Below are positions 45,419 to 55,586 of a stretch of 64,000 bases of DNA, piece by piece (position 1 is the stretch's first letter; each line of letters begins with the position of its first letter). Source of the DNA: Aeromonas fluvialis (GTDB lineage: Bacteria > Pseudomonadota > Gammaproteobacteria > Enterobacterales > Aeromonadaceae); assembly GCF_000819885.1 (NCBI RefSeq), contig NZ_CDBO01000074.1:1-64000 (forward strand), read 5' to 3'. Both the position numbers and the translations under genes were made by a program. Below the pieces are notes generated by a model that worked only from the letters and a program-made list of their open reading frames with translations, was not told the origin of the DNA and ran no database searches.

Positions 45419-45492
45419 TGGAGGCACGTTCCGGAGTCGAACCGGACTAAACGGATTTGCAATCCGCTGCATAACCGCTTTGCTAACGCGCC
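45419..45492 (-). tRNA. tRNA-Cys (GCA)
   Basis: The 74-base sequence on the minus strand begins GGCGCGTTAGC and ends with encoded CCA. The anticodon loop is TTGCAAA with anticodon GCA, and the T-loop is GGTTCGACTCC. The arms pair well. Confidence 0.95.
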
Positions 45493-45549
45493 ATGCTGAC
45501 AAGACTGATTGTCTTGAAAGTGAGTTCCATCGTTGGTGCGATGGACGAT

Positions 45550-45625
<76 letters not shown>

Positions 45626-45663
45626 GTCACTGCCTTCATGCCAGTTGCCTGACAACGAGGCGC

Positions 45664-45691
45664 ATTATACGTACCCCGAGCGCCAGCACAA
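45664..45691 (-). promoter_or_regulatory. Promoter of the tRNA-Gly/tRNA-Cys unit
   Basis: On the minus strand TTGTGC and a perfect TATAAT are 16 bases apart. The -10 box is followed by GCGCCTCG, a GC-rich discriminator of the kind seen at stringently controlled stable-RNA promoters. Confidence 0.7.
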
Positions 45692-45874
45692 CCCCTTTTT
45701 CACATTTTCAGCCCTGATGCAGACTGTTTGCTCAGGGTTTAAACGCCTTGCTGCAATTCTCTCCACCCGGCTGTGACCCACCAGGCGAATTTGGGATAAT
45801 GCCGTTGAAATGATTACGCTTTCGTTCGAGACTTGTGCAGCTTAATAACCGGATTCTCAATTGAAAATCACAAG

Positions 45875-48800
45875 ATGAAAGGGATCTTCACGCTTCGTGG
45901 ACTCAGGCCGCAGTTAATGCTGGCTTTTTTTATGTTGGGCATGGTGCCATTTTTGGTCATCACCCTCTTCTTCCTCTACAGCCACGGAAAGGATCTCACC
46001 ACCCAGACCTCTAACCATCTGGTCTCCGTTCGCAACATCAAAAAGAGTCAGCTCGAGGATTACTTCAACAACCTCAAAGAGCAGATCATCAACTTCTCCC
46101 AGCAGGATTTCGCCGGCAACAGTATCGGTCGTTTCTATGGCTTTACCGGAGCCTTCGAGAAGCTGGGCACCACGCCGCAGGAGGCCCGCAGCCGCGCCCA
46201 GGCCCGCTATCTGCCCGGCTCCTGGGATCAACTGCGCAAACCGGACAGTCAGGTAGCGATCGAACCCTCCATCACGGCGCTTATCCTCGCTGACGAGATG
46301 TATGGCCGGGTCCACCAGCGCTTTCATCGCGGCTATGCCGACATGGTGCGCAAGTCTCACTACAGCGACATCTTTCTGGTGGGTCTCAACGGTGATGTGG
46401 TCTATTCGGTCACCAAGCAGGCCAACTTTGCCACCAACCTGCTCTCCGGCCCCTATCAGAGCAGCGGCTTGGGCCTGACCTTCGCCAAGATCAAACGCCG
46501 CCTCGACGGTGGCCAGAAGCCGCAGCAGATCTTCGAGTTCACCGATTTTGGCCGCAACGAGCTGACCGGCCAGGTGGTCGCCTACCTGGCCGCCCCCGTG
46601 ATGCAGTACGACTATGTGCGCGGCGTGGTGATCTTCGAGTTGCGACCGGACAAGCTCAATCAGATCATGGCTGAGCGCGAGGGGCTCGGCGCCACTGGCG
46701 AGACCATCCTGATAGGCCCCGACAAGCGGATGCGTGCCGATGCCTGGCTGGCACCACAATTCAGCGTCGAGAACAGCTTCAGCCCCAACTTCCGGCCGCT
46801 ACAGCCCCCCCTCATCACCAAGGCCCTCTCCGGCGAGCAGGGGGTCGGCCAGTTTCTCTCCTACCATGACGACGAAGTGCTGGCTGCCTACACCCAGGTG
46901 GAGGTGTTTGATACCGAGTGGGCTTTCATCGCAGAAATCTCGGTGAGCGAAGCCTACCGCCCCATTCGTCAACTGGAAACCCTGGTGATTGTGCTGGGCG
47001 CGGGCTCGGTACTACTACTGATCCTCTTCTCCCGCTGGCTCTCCCACTCTATCACGGCACCGCTGCGCTCCCTGACCGAAGCGGCCGAGCAGGTGGCCGA
47101 CGGCGCGCTGGATCACCCCATCGCCATCGAGCGTACCGGTGATGATATCGACCGGCTGGCCGAGGCGTTTCGTCATATGCAGCGTTCGGTGAAGGACAAA
47201 ATCGAACTGATCGAGCAGCAAACCCAGGAGCTGCAACAGCAAGTCAAGCTGACCCACAAGCAGAACCTCAGCCTGCAACAGGCCGACAAGTTGAAAGACG
47301 AACTGCTGGCCAACACCTCCCACGAGCTGCGCACACCCATTCACGGCATCAAGGGGATGGCGGAGTCGATGCTCGCCAGCCAGCAGGATTTGACCGAAGG
47401 GCAACAGAAGCAGCTCGGCCTCATCAGCAAGAGTGCCGACGGTCTGGCTCGCCTGGTGGACGATCTGCTCGACTACCACCAGATGCGCTACGGCCAGCTG
47501 GAGATCCATCCCCAGCCCGTCTCATCCAAAGGAGTTATCCGGCTGGTGCTGGATCTCTGCCAGCATCTGGTGCAGGCCAAACCCCTCACCCTGGTGGATA
47601 TCAGCCCGGCTGAACTGCCGCAGGTGCTGGCCGACGAGCAACGACTCGAACAGGTGCTCTATAACCTGGTCGGTAACGCCATCAAGTACACGCCGCAGGG
47701 CAAGGTGGTGCTCAGTGCCATCGTCGAGAACAACGTCCTGCGCATCAAGGTCACGGATACCGGCATCGGCATCGCCCCCGACCATCTGGAACATATCTTC
47801 GAGCCGCTGGTACAGATGAGCCCGGAGGTGAGCAAGCAGGGGGCAGGCCTTGGCCTCTCCATCACCCGCCAGCTGGTGCACCTGATGGGGGGCGAGCTGT
47901 TTGTGGAGAGCGAGCCGAGCGTCGGCTCTACCTTCGCCTTTACCCTGCCCCTTGCCACCGGCAAAGCGACCAATCTGACGCAGGGCAGCCGCCAGATCGA
48001 GCATCAGCTGGTGCGCCAGCAACCGCTGATCCTGCCAGACTGGGAGAGCGACGATCTGCCCCCTCCCCCCGACGGGGCGCCGCTCATTCTGGTGGTGGAT
48101 GACGAGCCCATCAACCTGCACATCCTGCGCCATCTGCTGCAGCCCTGCGGCTACCGCATCCTGCCCAGCAGTGACGGCCACGATGCGCTGGCCAAGCTTG
48201 CCGAGGAGCCGGTGGACCTGATCCTGCTGGATGTGATGATGCCGACCCTCTCCGGTTTTGACGTCTGCCGTCGCCTGCGCGAGCAACACCCGAAAGATAT
48301 GCTGCCGGTGCTGCTACTCACCGCCCTCAACCAGCCCAAGGATATCGAGGAGGGCTTTGGAGCCGGAGCCAACGACTATCTGGTCAAACCCTTCTGCAAG
48401 GAGGAGCTGTTTGCCCGGGTCAAGGCGCTACTGGAGGCCAAGGCAGGACGCGCCTCGCTGGTAGAGAACCGGCTATTGAAGCAGGAGATCGAACATCGCC
48501 TCACTCTGCAGGAGCGACTCCATCAGGATCAACAGCGGCTGCTGGCCCTGCTCGGCGAAGGGGCCGACCCCATGATCTTTATCGACGAGCAGGGCACAGT
48601 GCTGTTTGCTTCCCGGGTGCTGGCGCGCCTGCTGGGACAGGAGCCGGAAGCCATGGAAGGGCAGCCCCTCAATGAGTGGCTCGCCACCCCGCTGCAACAG
48701 CAGTGGCCCGATCTCGCCAGCGAGCGGGAACATAATCTGGAATTTCTGGTGGCCGGGCAAAAAGATGTGCTCAACGCCCGTGCCCTGCCCATCGCGCTCG

Positions 48801-49312
48801 GAGGACAGACCGCTTTCGCCCTCACTCTGAGTACCGAGCTGCGTCAGGATGAGAATCGGGTGATGGCGCTGGAGAACGCCCTCAAGAACCTCTCACGGCA
48901 AGCCATCATCGAAGATGAACAGCTGCTGGGCGAGCTGAGCCGCCTTGGCGGCGAGTTCCGTTCGCTGGCCGACGACCTCATTCGCCAGCAGGATGACGAG
49001 CCGCTGCGCCGGGCGCTGGTAGAGACCATGCAGCTCACCCTGGATGCCTGGCAGCAGGGTACCGGCAAGGGCAAAATCGTGCTGGCAGAGAAGAGCAAGC
49101 TGTGGCGGGTCTATATGGACAGATCCAGCCCGCAGACCCGTACCCTCGACAAATACCTGAATCTGGACACCCTGCCCAAGTCGCCACGCTGGAAGACGGT
49201 AGTGGCCACCACCGAGTATGTGCTGGGCCACTGCCCGCTCAATGACCACCAGCGCCAGCAGTTGCAGCACAGCGCACAGACCCTGCGTCAACTCGCCCAC
49301 CGCAAGCCGTGA
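45875..49312 (+). CDS. chiS: ChiS-like hybrid sensor kinase for chitin utilisation
   Basis: The ~1145-residue inner-membrane protein has an N-terminal membrane segment, a periplasmic sensor domain (~40-370), a second membrane segment (IVLGAGSVLLLILFSRWL), HAMP, HisKA with His near residue 483 (TSHELRTPIHG), HATPase_c, a receiver domain (Asp near residue 784 in LILLDVMMPT), a PAS-like part and a C-terminal helical region. The length, layout and place just before the chitin-oligosaccharide binding protein match ChiS of Vibrio. There the periplasmic binding protein holds ChiS off until chitin sugars bind, and the C-terminus binds DNA. The ATG at 45875 is chosen; the ribosome site is weak. Confidence 0.87.
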   Translation: MKGIFTLRGLRPQLMLAFFMLGMVPFLVITLFFLYSHGKDLTTQTSNHLVSVRNIKKSQLEDYFNNLKEQIINFSQQDFAGNSIGRFYGFTGAFEKLGTTPQEARSRAQARYLPGSWDQLRKPDSQVAIEPSITALILADEMYGRVHQRFHRGYADMVRKSHYSDIFLVGLNGDVVYSVTKQANFATNLLSGPYQSSGLGLTFAKIKRRLDGGQKPQQIFEFTDFGRNELTGQVVAYLAAPVMQYDYVRGVVIFELRPDKLNQIMAEREGLGATGETILIGPDKRMRADAWLAPQFSVENSFSPNFRPLQPPLITKALSGEQGVGQFLSYHDDEVLAAYTQVEVFDTEWAFIAEISVSEAYRPIRQLETLVIVLGAGSVLLLILFSRWLSHSITAPLRSLTEAAEQVADGALDHPIAIERTGDDIDRLAEAFRHMQRSVKDKIELIEQQTQELQQQVKLTHKQNLSLQQADKLKDELLANTSHELRTPIHGIKGMAESMLASQQDLTEGQQKQLGLISKSADGLARLVDDLLDYHQMRYGQLEIHPQPVSSKGVIRLVLDLCQHLVQAKPLTLVDISPAELPQVLADEQRLEQVLYNLVGNAIKYTPQGKVVLSAIVENNVLRIKVTDTGIGIAPDHLEHIFEPLVQMSPEVSKQGAGLGLSITRQLVHLMGGELFVESEPSVGSTFAFTLPLATGKATNLTQGSRQIEHQLVRQQPLILPDWESDDLPPPPDGAPLILVVDDEPINLHILRHLLQPCGYRILPSSDGHDALAKLAEEPVDLILLDVMMPTLSGFDVCRRLREQHPKDMLPVLLLTALNQPKDIEEGFGAGANDYLVKPFCKEELFARVKALLEAKAGRASLVENRLLKQEIEHRLTLQERLHQDQQRLLALLGEGADPMIFIDEQGTVLFASRVLARLLGQEPEAMEGQPLNEWLATPLQQQWPDLASEREHNLEFLVAGQKDVLNARALPIALGGQTAFALTLSTELRQDENRVMALENALKNLSRQAIIEDEQLLGELSRLGGEFRSLADDLIRQQDDEPLRRALVETMQLTLDAWQQGTGKGKIVLAEKSKLWRVYMDRSSPQTRTLDKYLNLDTLPKSPRWKTVVATTEYVLGHCPLNDHQRQQLQHSAQTLRQLAHRKP

Positions 49313-49314
49313 CA

Positions 49315-49334
49315 CGGCGCCCTAGCGGGCGCCG
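49315..49334 (+). repeat. GC hairpin after chiS
   Basis: CGGCGCCC-TAGC-GGGCGCCG starts two bases past the chiS stop. It lacks a T-run, so it may slow or process the transcript rather than end it. Confidence 0.5.
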
Positions 49335-49513
49335 GATCACAATTGGCAATCTGGTTTCTTTTTACGCAAAACAAAGCCCCGCACAACCCCCTAAACCGAG
49401 AGCAGATCCAATTCACAAATTTGTCATATACGCCATTTTCACAGCCACTTTTTACGCAAGAGCAAATAATTTAAGCGAATGATTTTAAACAGATAAAAAT
49501 CTATTTTGACGAG

Positions 49514-49533
49514 ATTGACGTAACACCGTCAAT
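49514..49533. promoter_or_regulatory. Inverted-repeat operator candidate upstream of the chitobiose operon
   Basis: ATTGACG and CGTCAAT are separated by TAACAC, giving perfect 7-base arms. The site lies 200 bases upstream of the binding-protein start. The regulator is unknown; ChiS is plausible from context. Confidence 0.5.
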
Positions 49534-49733
49534 TTTTACGAAAACAACGAAATCAATAGTTGTTGTTTTCCTGTTACTTCTGGTTTGCTAAGGGCGTTGG
49601 AAAACAGAACGACAAGGGTGCACAGCCCGACCAACATGGAGGGCCGACTTCCTCAGCATGCGAAATCGGTGCTCACACAAAACAAGGCGAACCCTCGGGC
49701 TCGGGAATGCCAAAAAATAAGAAAGGAAAACAT

Positions 49734-51419
49734 ATGCTTGCCAAAGTATCCAAAATCTCTACCGCTGTAATGCTGGGCACTATGATGCTTGCCGGCGCTG
49801 CCGGTAACGCCATGGCCGCAGACAATAAAACCGTGCTGACCATGGTCGCACAACAGGAAACCGCCTGGGTCAAGAACTTCAACCCCTTCCTGCAAGCGGG
49901 CTTGCTGCACACCACCCGTCACTTCATCTATGAGCCACTGGTGATCTTCAACGATATGCAAGGGGGCAAACCCGTCTATCGTCTGGCCACCCACTATGCG
50001 TTCAGCGATGACCTGAAATCCGTCACCTTCGATCTGCGTGACGGCGTGAAGTGGTCTGACGGCGAAGCCTTTGATGCCGATGACATCCTCTTCTCCTTTA
50101 ATCTGGTCAAGGCCAACAAGGCACTGGACGAGCGCTCAATCTGGACCCAGATCAAGAGCGTCGAGAAGCTGGCCCCCAACAAGGTCAGATTCGACCTGAC
50201 CGAGGTCAACACCAACGTGGTAAATGATCTGGTGCTGGTGCCCATCGTGCCGGAGCATCAGTGGAAATCGGTGAAAGATCCGGTAGCCTTCACCAACGAC
50301 AAGCCGGTTGGTACCGGCCCCTTCACCGAGGTGGACAACTTCTCCGCCCAGCTCTACACCCAGTGCCGCAACCCGCACTACTGGGATAACGCCAACCTCG
50401 CCATCGACTGTCTGCGCATGCCGCAAATGGCCACCAATGACCAGGTGCTGGCTGCCGTCATGAAGGGTGACATCGACTGGTTCGGCTCCTTCGTACCGGA
50501 TATCGAGCGCCTCTATGTCGGCAACGATCCGAAGAACAACAAATACTGGTTCCCGGCCTCCGGCACAGTCGCCTTCAACGTCAACTTCCAGACCAAGAAC
50601 CCGGGCAACAACGAAGCCTTCAACGACATCAACTTCCGTCGCGCCTTCTCCATGGCGATGGACCGCCAGTCCATGGTGGACATCGCGGGCTACGGCTACC
50701 CCACCGTCAACGAGTATCCGTCAGGTCTGGGCAAAGCCTTTGACTCCTGGAACAACCCGGAAGTGGACACCAAGTACGGCAAGTACAACAAGTTCGACCT
50801 GGAAGCCGCCAAGGCCCTGCTGAAAGAGGCAGGCTACAAGGATTGTGACGGCGACAAGTTCCTCGACACTCCGAGCTGCAAAAAGATCGAGTTCAAGGTA
50901 CTGGTACCGAACGGCTGGACCGACTGGGTCAACACAGTTCAGATTGGTGTAGAAGGGCTGCAGGCGCTGGGCCTGAACGCCAAGACCGCCACCCCGGAAG
51001 CGACCGTCTGGACCGAGAACCTGATCACCGGTGACTTCGATGTCGCCCTGCAGGGTTACTTTGCCGGTGCCAACCCGCACAAGTACTTCGAGACCGCGTT
51101 CCACTCCCGCAACATGGGTGACCGTGGCAACCGCTTCGCCGCGCCCCGTTACAAGGACCCCGAGCTCGACAAGCTGATCGATGACTTCACCCAGACCGCC
51201 GATGCGGCCAAGCAGAAGGAGATCATGTTCGCCATCCAGGATCGTGTCGGTGCCAACCAGACCATCATTCCGGTCTTCAACAACCCGACCTGGTATGAGT
51301 ACAGCACCAAGCGCTTCAACGGCTGGTTCAGTGCCGATAACCCGGTCGCCAAGCCTCAGCTCCACCCGGACACCCCTGAGCGTCTGCTGCACGTGTTGTC
51401 CCTCAAGCCAAACAGCTAA
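49734..51419 (+). CDS. cbp: Chitin-oligosaccharide ABC transporter binding protein
   Basis: The 561-residue periplasmic protein has a signal peptide (cut near residue 28, NAMA-AD) and the family-5 solute-binding fold (TLRDGVKWSDGEAFDADDILFSF-like section at ~95-120). It matches the Vibrio chitin-oligosaccharide binding protein in length and neighbours. It binds GlcNAc oligomers, delivers them to the permeases, and in Vibrio keeps ChiS inactive when empty. GGAAAA precedes the ATG at 49734. A strong hairpin follows the gene, which usually raises the level of the binding protein over the rest of the operon. Confidence 0.88.
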   Translation: MLAKVSKISTAVMLGTMMLAGAAGNAMAADNKTVLTMVAQQETAWVKNFNPFLQAGLLHTTRHFIYEPLVIFNDMQGGKPVYRLATHYAFSDDLKSVTFDLRDGVKWSDGEAFDADDILFSFNLVKANKALDERSIWTQIKSVEKLAPNKVRFDLTEVNTNVVNDLVLVPIVPEHQWKSVKDPVAFTNDKPVGTGPFTEVDNFSAQLYTQCRNPHYWDNANLAIDCLRMPQMATNDQVLAAVMKGDIDWFGSFVPDIERLYVGNDPKNNKYWFPASGTVAFNVNFQTKNPGNNEAFNDINFRRAFSMAMDRQSMVDIAGYGYPTVNEYPSGLGKAFDSWNNPEVDTKYGKYNKFDLEAAKALLKEAGYKDCDGDKFLDTPSCKKIEFKVLVPNGWTDWVNTVQIGVEGLQALGLNAKTATPEATVWTENLITGDFDVALQGYFAGANPHKYFETAFHSRNMGDRGNRFAAPRYKDPELDKLIDDFTQTADAAKQKEIMFAIQDRVGANQTIIPVFNNPTWYEYSTKRFNGWFSADNPVAKPQLHPDTPERLLHVLSLKPNS

Positions 51420-51427
51420 ACAATCCC

Positions 51428-51485
51428 GGCCCCCTGCGGGGGGCCCTCTTCCCCGTTAATCCCCTTCTTGCCCGGCTCTGCCGGG
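51428..51485 (+). repeat. Two intercistronic hairpins after the binding-protein gene
   Basis: GGCCCCC-TGCG-GGGGGCC at 51428-51445 and CCCGGC-TCT-GCCGGG at 51471-51485 lie between the binding-protein and permease genes. They probably protect the upstream message or partly end transcription. Confidence 0.65.
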
Positions 51486-51537
51486 GTTGGGGTAGCTATA
51501 CCCGACGCGGGGCAGGCTTGCAGTAAAAGGTACTATC

Positions 51538-52521
51538 ATGGGATTCATACTGAGACGCTTTTCCTTCTACCTGGTGGCCTTTCTGGTCGCCGCCACCATC
51601 AACTTCCTGTTACCCCGAGCCATGCCTGGGGATCCTGTCTCCGTGATGTTTGCCCGCGCTGGCGCCATGATGGAACCCGCCGCCCTGGAAGCCCTCAAAG
51701 CCACCTTCGGTTTTGTTGACGGCCCAATCGGCACTCAATTTCTCACCTATGTGAAGAGTGTCTTCACCTGGGATCTCGGCACCTCGGTGCGTTTCTACCC
51801 GCAGCAGGTCTCTGACGTGCTGGGCCGAGCCATTGGCTGGACCCTGTTTCTGGTCGGCACCTCCACCATTCTGAGCTTCTCCATCGGTTCCATCGTCGGC
51901 ATCTTCGCCGCCTGGTATCGCGGCGGCCGGATGGACAGCATTCTCTCCCCGCTCACCCTGGTGATGCAGGCCATTCCGCCGGTGGTGGTCTCCCTGCTCG
52001 CCCTGTTCCTGTTCGGGGTCAGCCTCGAATGGCTGCCCATCGGCTACGCCTACAGCCCGGAGATCAAGGCTGATTGGGGCTGGGCACACATCAAGAGCAT
52101 CATGACCCACGCCATCATGCCGGTGCTGACCCTGGCCGTGGTGCAGGTGGGGGGCTTTCTCATCACCATGCGCAACAACATGATCAACCTGCTGGGCGAG
52201 GATTACATCACCATGGCCAAGGCCAAGGGGCTCTCCAGCAACCGGGTGATCTTCAACTACGGTGCCCGCAACGCCATTTTGCCGAGCGTCACCGCGCTCT
52301 CCATGGCACTCGGTTTCGTCATCGGTGGATCCCTCATCACCGAGGTTATCTTCAACTACCCGGGGCTGGGGCTGACCCTCTATCAGGGCATTCTGGCGCG
52401 CGACTACCCGCTCATTCAGGGGCAGCTGCTCATCATGACCATCACCATGCTCACCTTTAACTTCCTGGCCGACATGCTCTACGTCTTCCTGGATCCCCGT
52501 CTGCGTTCAGGAGGCAAATAA
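51538..52521 (+). CDS. Chitobiose ABC transporter permease (DppB family)
   Basis: The 327-residue inner-membrane protein has six membrane segments and the permease signature (ITMAKAKGLSSNRVIFNYGARNAILP, residues ~220-245). The N-terminal FILRRFSFYLVAFLVAATINFLLPRAMPGDP section is typical of the DppB family. It pairs with the next permease and ends one base before it. Confidence 0.92.
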   Translation: MGFILRRFSFYLVAFLVAATINFLLPRAMPGDPVSVMFARAGAMMEPAALEALKATFGFVDGPIGTQFLTYVKSVFTWDLGTSVRFYPQQVSDVLGRAIGWTLFLVGTSTILSFSIGSIVGIFAAWYRGGRMDSILSPLTLVMQAIPPVVVSLLALFLFGVSLEWLPIGYAYSPEIKADWGWAHIKSIMTHAIMPVLTLAVVQVGGFLITMRNNMINLLGEDYITMAKAKGLSSNRVIFNYGARNAILPSVTALSMALGFVIGGSLITEVIFNYPGLGLTLYQGILARDYPLIQGQLLIMTITMLTFNFLADMLYVFLDPRLRSGGK

Positions 52522-52522
52522 G

Positions 52523-53448
52523 ATGCGTATGCCGACCATTCTCAAAATCTTGCTGGGCAACCGCAAAGCGGCCTGCGGCCTTGCCATCGTGGTTGCCTTC
52601 GTGCTGATGGCCATCTTTGCCCCGCTCCTGGCCAGCAACGAGCCGACCAAACGGGTGGCCCGCCCCCACCAGCCCCCCAGTGCCGAGTTCGTAATGGGGT
52701 CCACCCGCATGGGCCACGACATCTGGGCCCAGTTCGCCCACGGTGCCCGCATCTCGCTGCTGGTGGGTTTCAGTGCAGGCCTGCTGGTCTGTACCCTGGC
52801 GGTCGCCATCGGCATCACCGCCGGTTACTTCGGCGGTCTGGTGGATGAGTGCCTCACCTTCCTGATGAACGTGGTGCTGGTGATCCCCAACCTCCCCTTG
52901 CTACTGGTGCTGGCGAGCTTTATCGGGGAGGCGTCACCGACGGTGATTGCCGTGATAATAGGGTTAACCTCCTGGGCCTATGGCGCGCGGGTCATCCGTG
53001 CCCAGACCCTGGCGCTGCGGGAGAAAGAGTTCGTCATCGCGGCCGAAGTGCTGGGTGAGCCGGCCTGGCGCATCATTCTGGTGGAGATCCTGCCCAACCT
53101 CATCTCCATCATCGGGGTGAGCTTCATCGGCTCCATCATCTACGCCATCGTGACCGAAGCGACCCTGGAGTTCCTCGGGCTTGGTGACCCGACCGTGGTG
53201 AGCTGGGGCATCATGCTCTACAACGCCCAGACCTCCAGCGCCATTCTGGTCGGCGCCTGGTGGGAGATCCTGGCCCCCTGCTTCGCCATCGCCACCCTGG
53301 GTGCCGGTCTGGCCCTGCTCAACTTCGCCATCGACGAGATTGCCAACCCGCAGTTGCGCTCCCACAAAGGACTGAGCCGCTGGAAGAAACTCGCCGCGCC
53401 AGTTGCCACCCCGGCCGCGACATCCATAGCAGGACAGGAGAAGACAGC

Positions 53449-53452
<4 letters not shown>
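52523..53452 (+). CDS. Chitobiose ABC transporter permease (DppC family)
   Basis: The 309-residue protein has the DppC layout: an N-terminal segment (ACGLAIVVAFVLMAIFAPLLA), a periplasmic loop (MGSTRMGHDIWAQFAHGARISL, the family motif), and the signature EKEFVIAAEVLGEPAWRIILVEILPN at ~175-200. It overlaps the next ATPase gene by ATGA. Confidence 0.92.
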
Positions 53453-54468
<1,016 letters not shown>

Positions 54469-54479
54469 GGATGTCTGTC

Positions 54480-55472
54480 ATGCAAATCGCCAAAACCGAT
54501 GCACCCATCATCGAAGTCCAGCACCTCTACAAGGACTTCCCCATCAACTCCAATGCCATCAAGAGTGGCAAGATGCGGGCGCTCTCCGACATCACCTTCA
54601 ACCTGCACCGGGGCCGCGCCCTGGCGGTGGTCGGGGAGTCAGGCTCCGGCAAGAGCACCATCGCCAAGATCATCGCCAAGATGTACAAGCTCAGTGCCGG
54701 GCGCATCCTCTATCGCGGCCACGATCTGGAGGAGTTCAACAAGGGCACCGCCCTGCTGGACTATCGCCAGAGCGTGCAGATGGTGTGGCAAGATCCGTTC
54801 GGTTCGCTCAACCCGACCCACACCATCTATCACCACATCGCCCGCCCCCTGCTGCTGCACAGCAAGGTGATCGACAAGAAAGAGCTGCCCGACATGGTCT
54901 ACGCCCTGCTGGAGAAGGTCGGCCTGACCCCCGCCAAGGCGACGGCGGCCAAGTATCCGCACCAGCTCTCCGGCGGCCAGCGCCAGCGGGTCAACATCGC
55001 CCGCAATCTGGCGGTGGAGGCGGAGGTTGTGCTGGCGGACGAGCCGACCTCCATGCTCGACGTCTCCATTCGCATCGGCATCCTCAACCTGATGGAGCAG
55101 ATGAAGAACGAGCTCGGCGTCTCCATGCTCTACATCACCCACGACATCGCCACCGCCCGCTATGTGGCGGAAGATCTGGCTGTGATGTATGTGGGGCACA
55201 TGGTGGAGTGGGGTGAGGTGGACGAGATCCTGCACCACCCGCAGCACCCCTACACCCAGCTGCTCATCTCGGCGGTGCCAGACCCCGAGAAGAGTATCCA
55301 CGCCGAGTTGGAGGGGGGCTGCAAGGGGGAGATCCCGCTCTGGACGCCGGAGTCCTGCGGTTGCCCCTTTGCCGGGCGCTGCAATCAGGCAATGCCCCGC
55401 TGCAAGGAGGCGCTGCCCCCCATCACCAAGCTTACCGACAACCACTTCGTACGCTGCTACCTCTACGAGTGA
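54480..55472 (+). CDS. Chitobiose ABC transporter ATP-binding protein (DppF family)
   Basis: The ~330-residue ATPase has Walker A GESGSGKST, Q-loop MVWQDPFGSLNP, signature LSGGQRQR, Walker B VVLADEP, H-loop YITHD and the C-terminal CGCPFAGRCNQAMPRC. The second ATG (54480) is preferred because AAGGA lies nine bases before it and overlaps the first ATG (54471). Confidence 0.93.
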   Translation: MQIAKTDAPIIEVQHLYKDFPINSNAIKSGKMRALSDITFNLHRGRALAVVGESGSGKSTIAKIIAKMYKLSAGRILYRGHDLEEFNKGTALLDYRQSVQMVWQDPFGSLNPTHTIYHHIARPLLLHSKVIDKKELPDMVYALLEKVGLTPAKATAAKYPHQLSGGQRQRVNIARNLAVEAEVVLADEPTSMLDVSIRIGILNLMEQMKNELGVSMLYITHDIATARYVAEDLAVMYVGHMVEWGEVDEILHHPQHPYTQLLISAVPDPEKSIHAELEGGCKGEIPLWTPESCGCPFAGRCNQAMPRCKEALPPITKLTDNHFVRCYLYE

Positions 55473-55488
55473 GAGTGAGCCTTATCGC

Positions 55489-55510
55489 GGCCGGACAGCA
55501 CTGTCCGGCC
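55489..55510 (+). repeat. Perfect hairpin between the ATPase and GH9 genes
   Basis: GGCCGGACAG-CA-CTGTCCGGCC has ten perfect base pairs. There is no T-run. It separates the transporter genes from the enzyme genes and may set their relative message levels. Confidence 0.6.
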
Positions 55511-55586
55511 ATGCCTCGCTACGCGGTGGCCACAGCCCCGTGATGTGCCTCACCGCCCGGCGGTGCACCACAGGAGTAATACCTTG

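Larger units (their letters stand above)
49313..49733 (+). promoter_or_regulatory. Promoter and long leader of the chitobiose operon
   Basis: About 420 bases, AT-rich in the middle, with no gene. TTTTTACGCAA occurs at 49359-49369 and 49449-49459, with a related TTTTTACGAAA at 49533-49543, so three copies lie 84-90 bases apart. The inverted repeat at 49514-49533 lies beside the third. The leader from there to the ATG is ~200 bases. These are candidate sites for ChiS or a partner. Confidence 0.5.
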
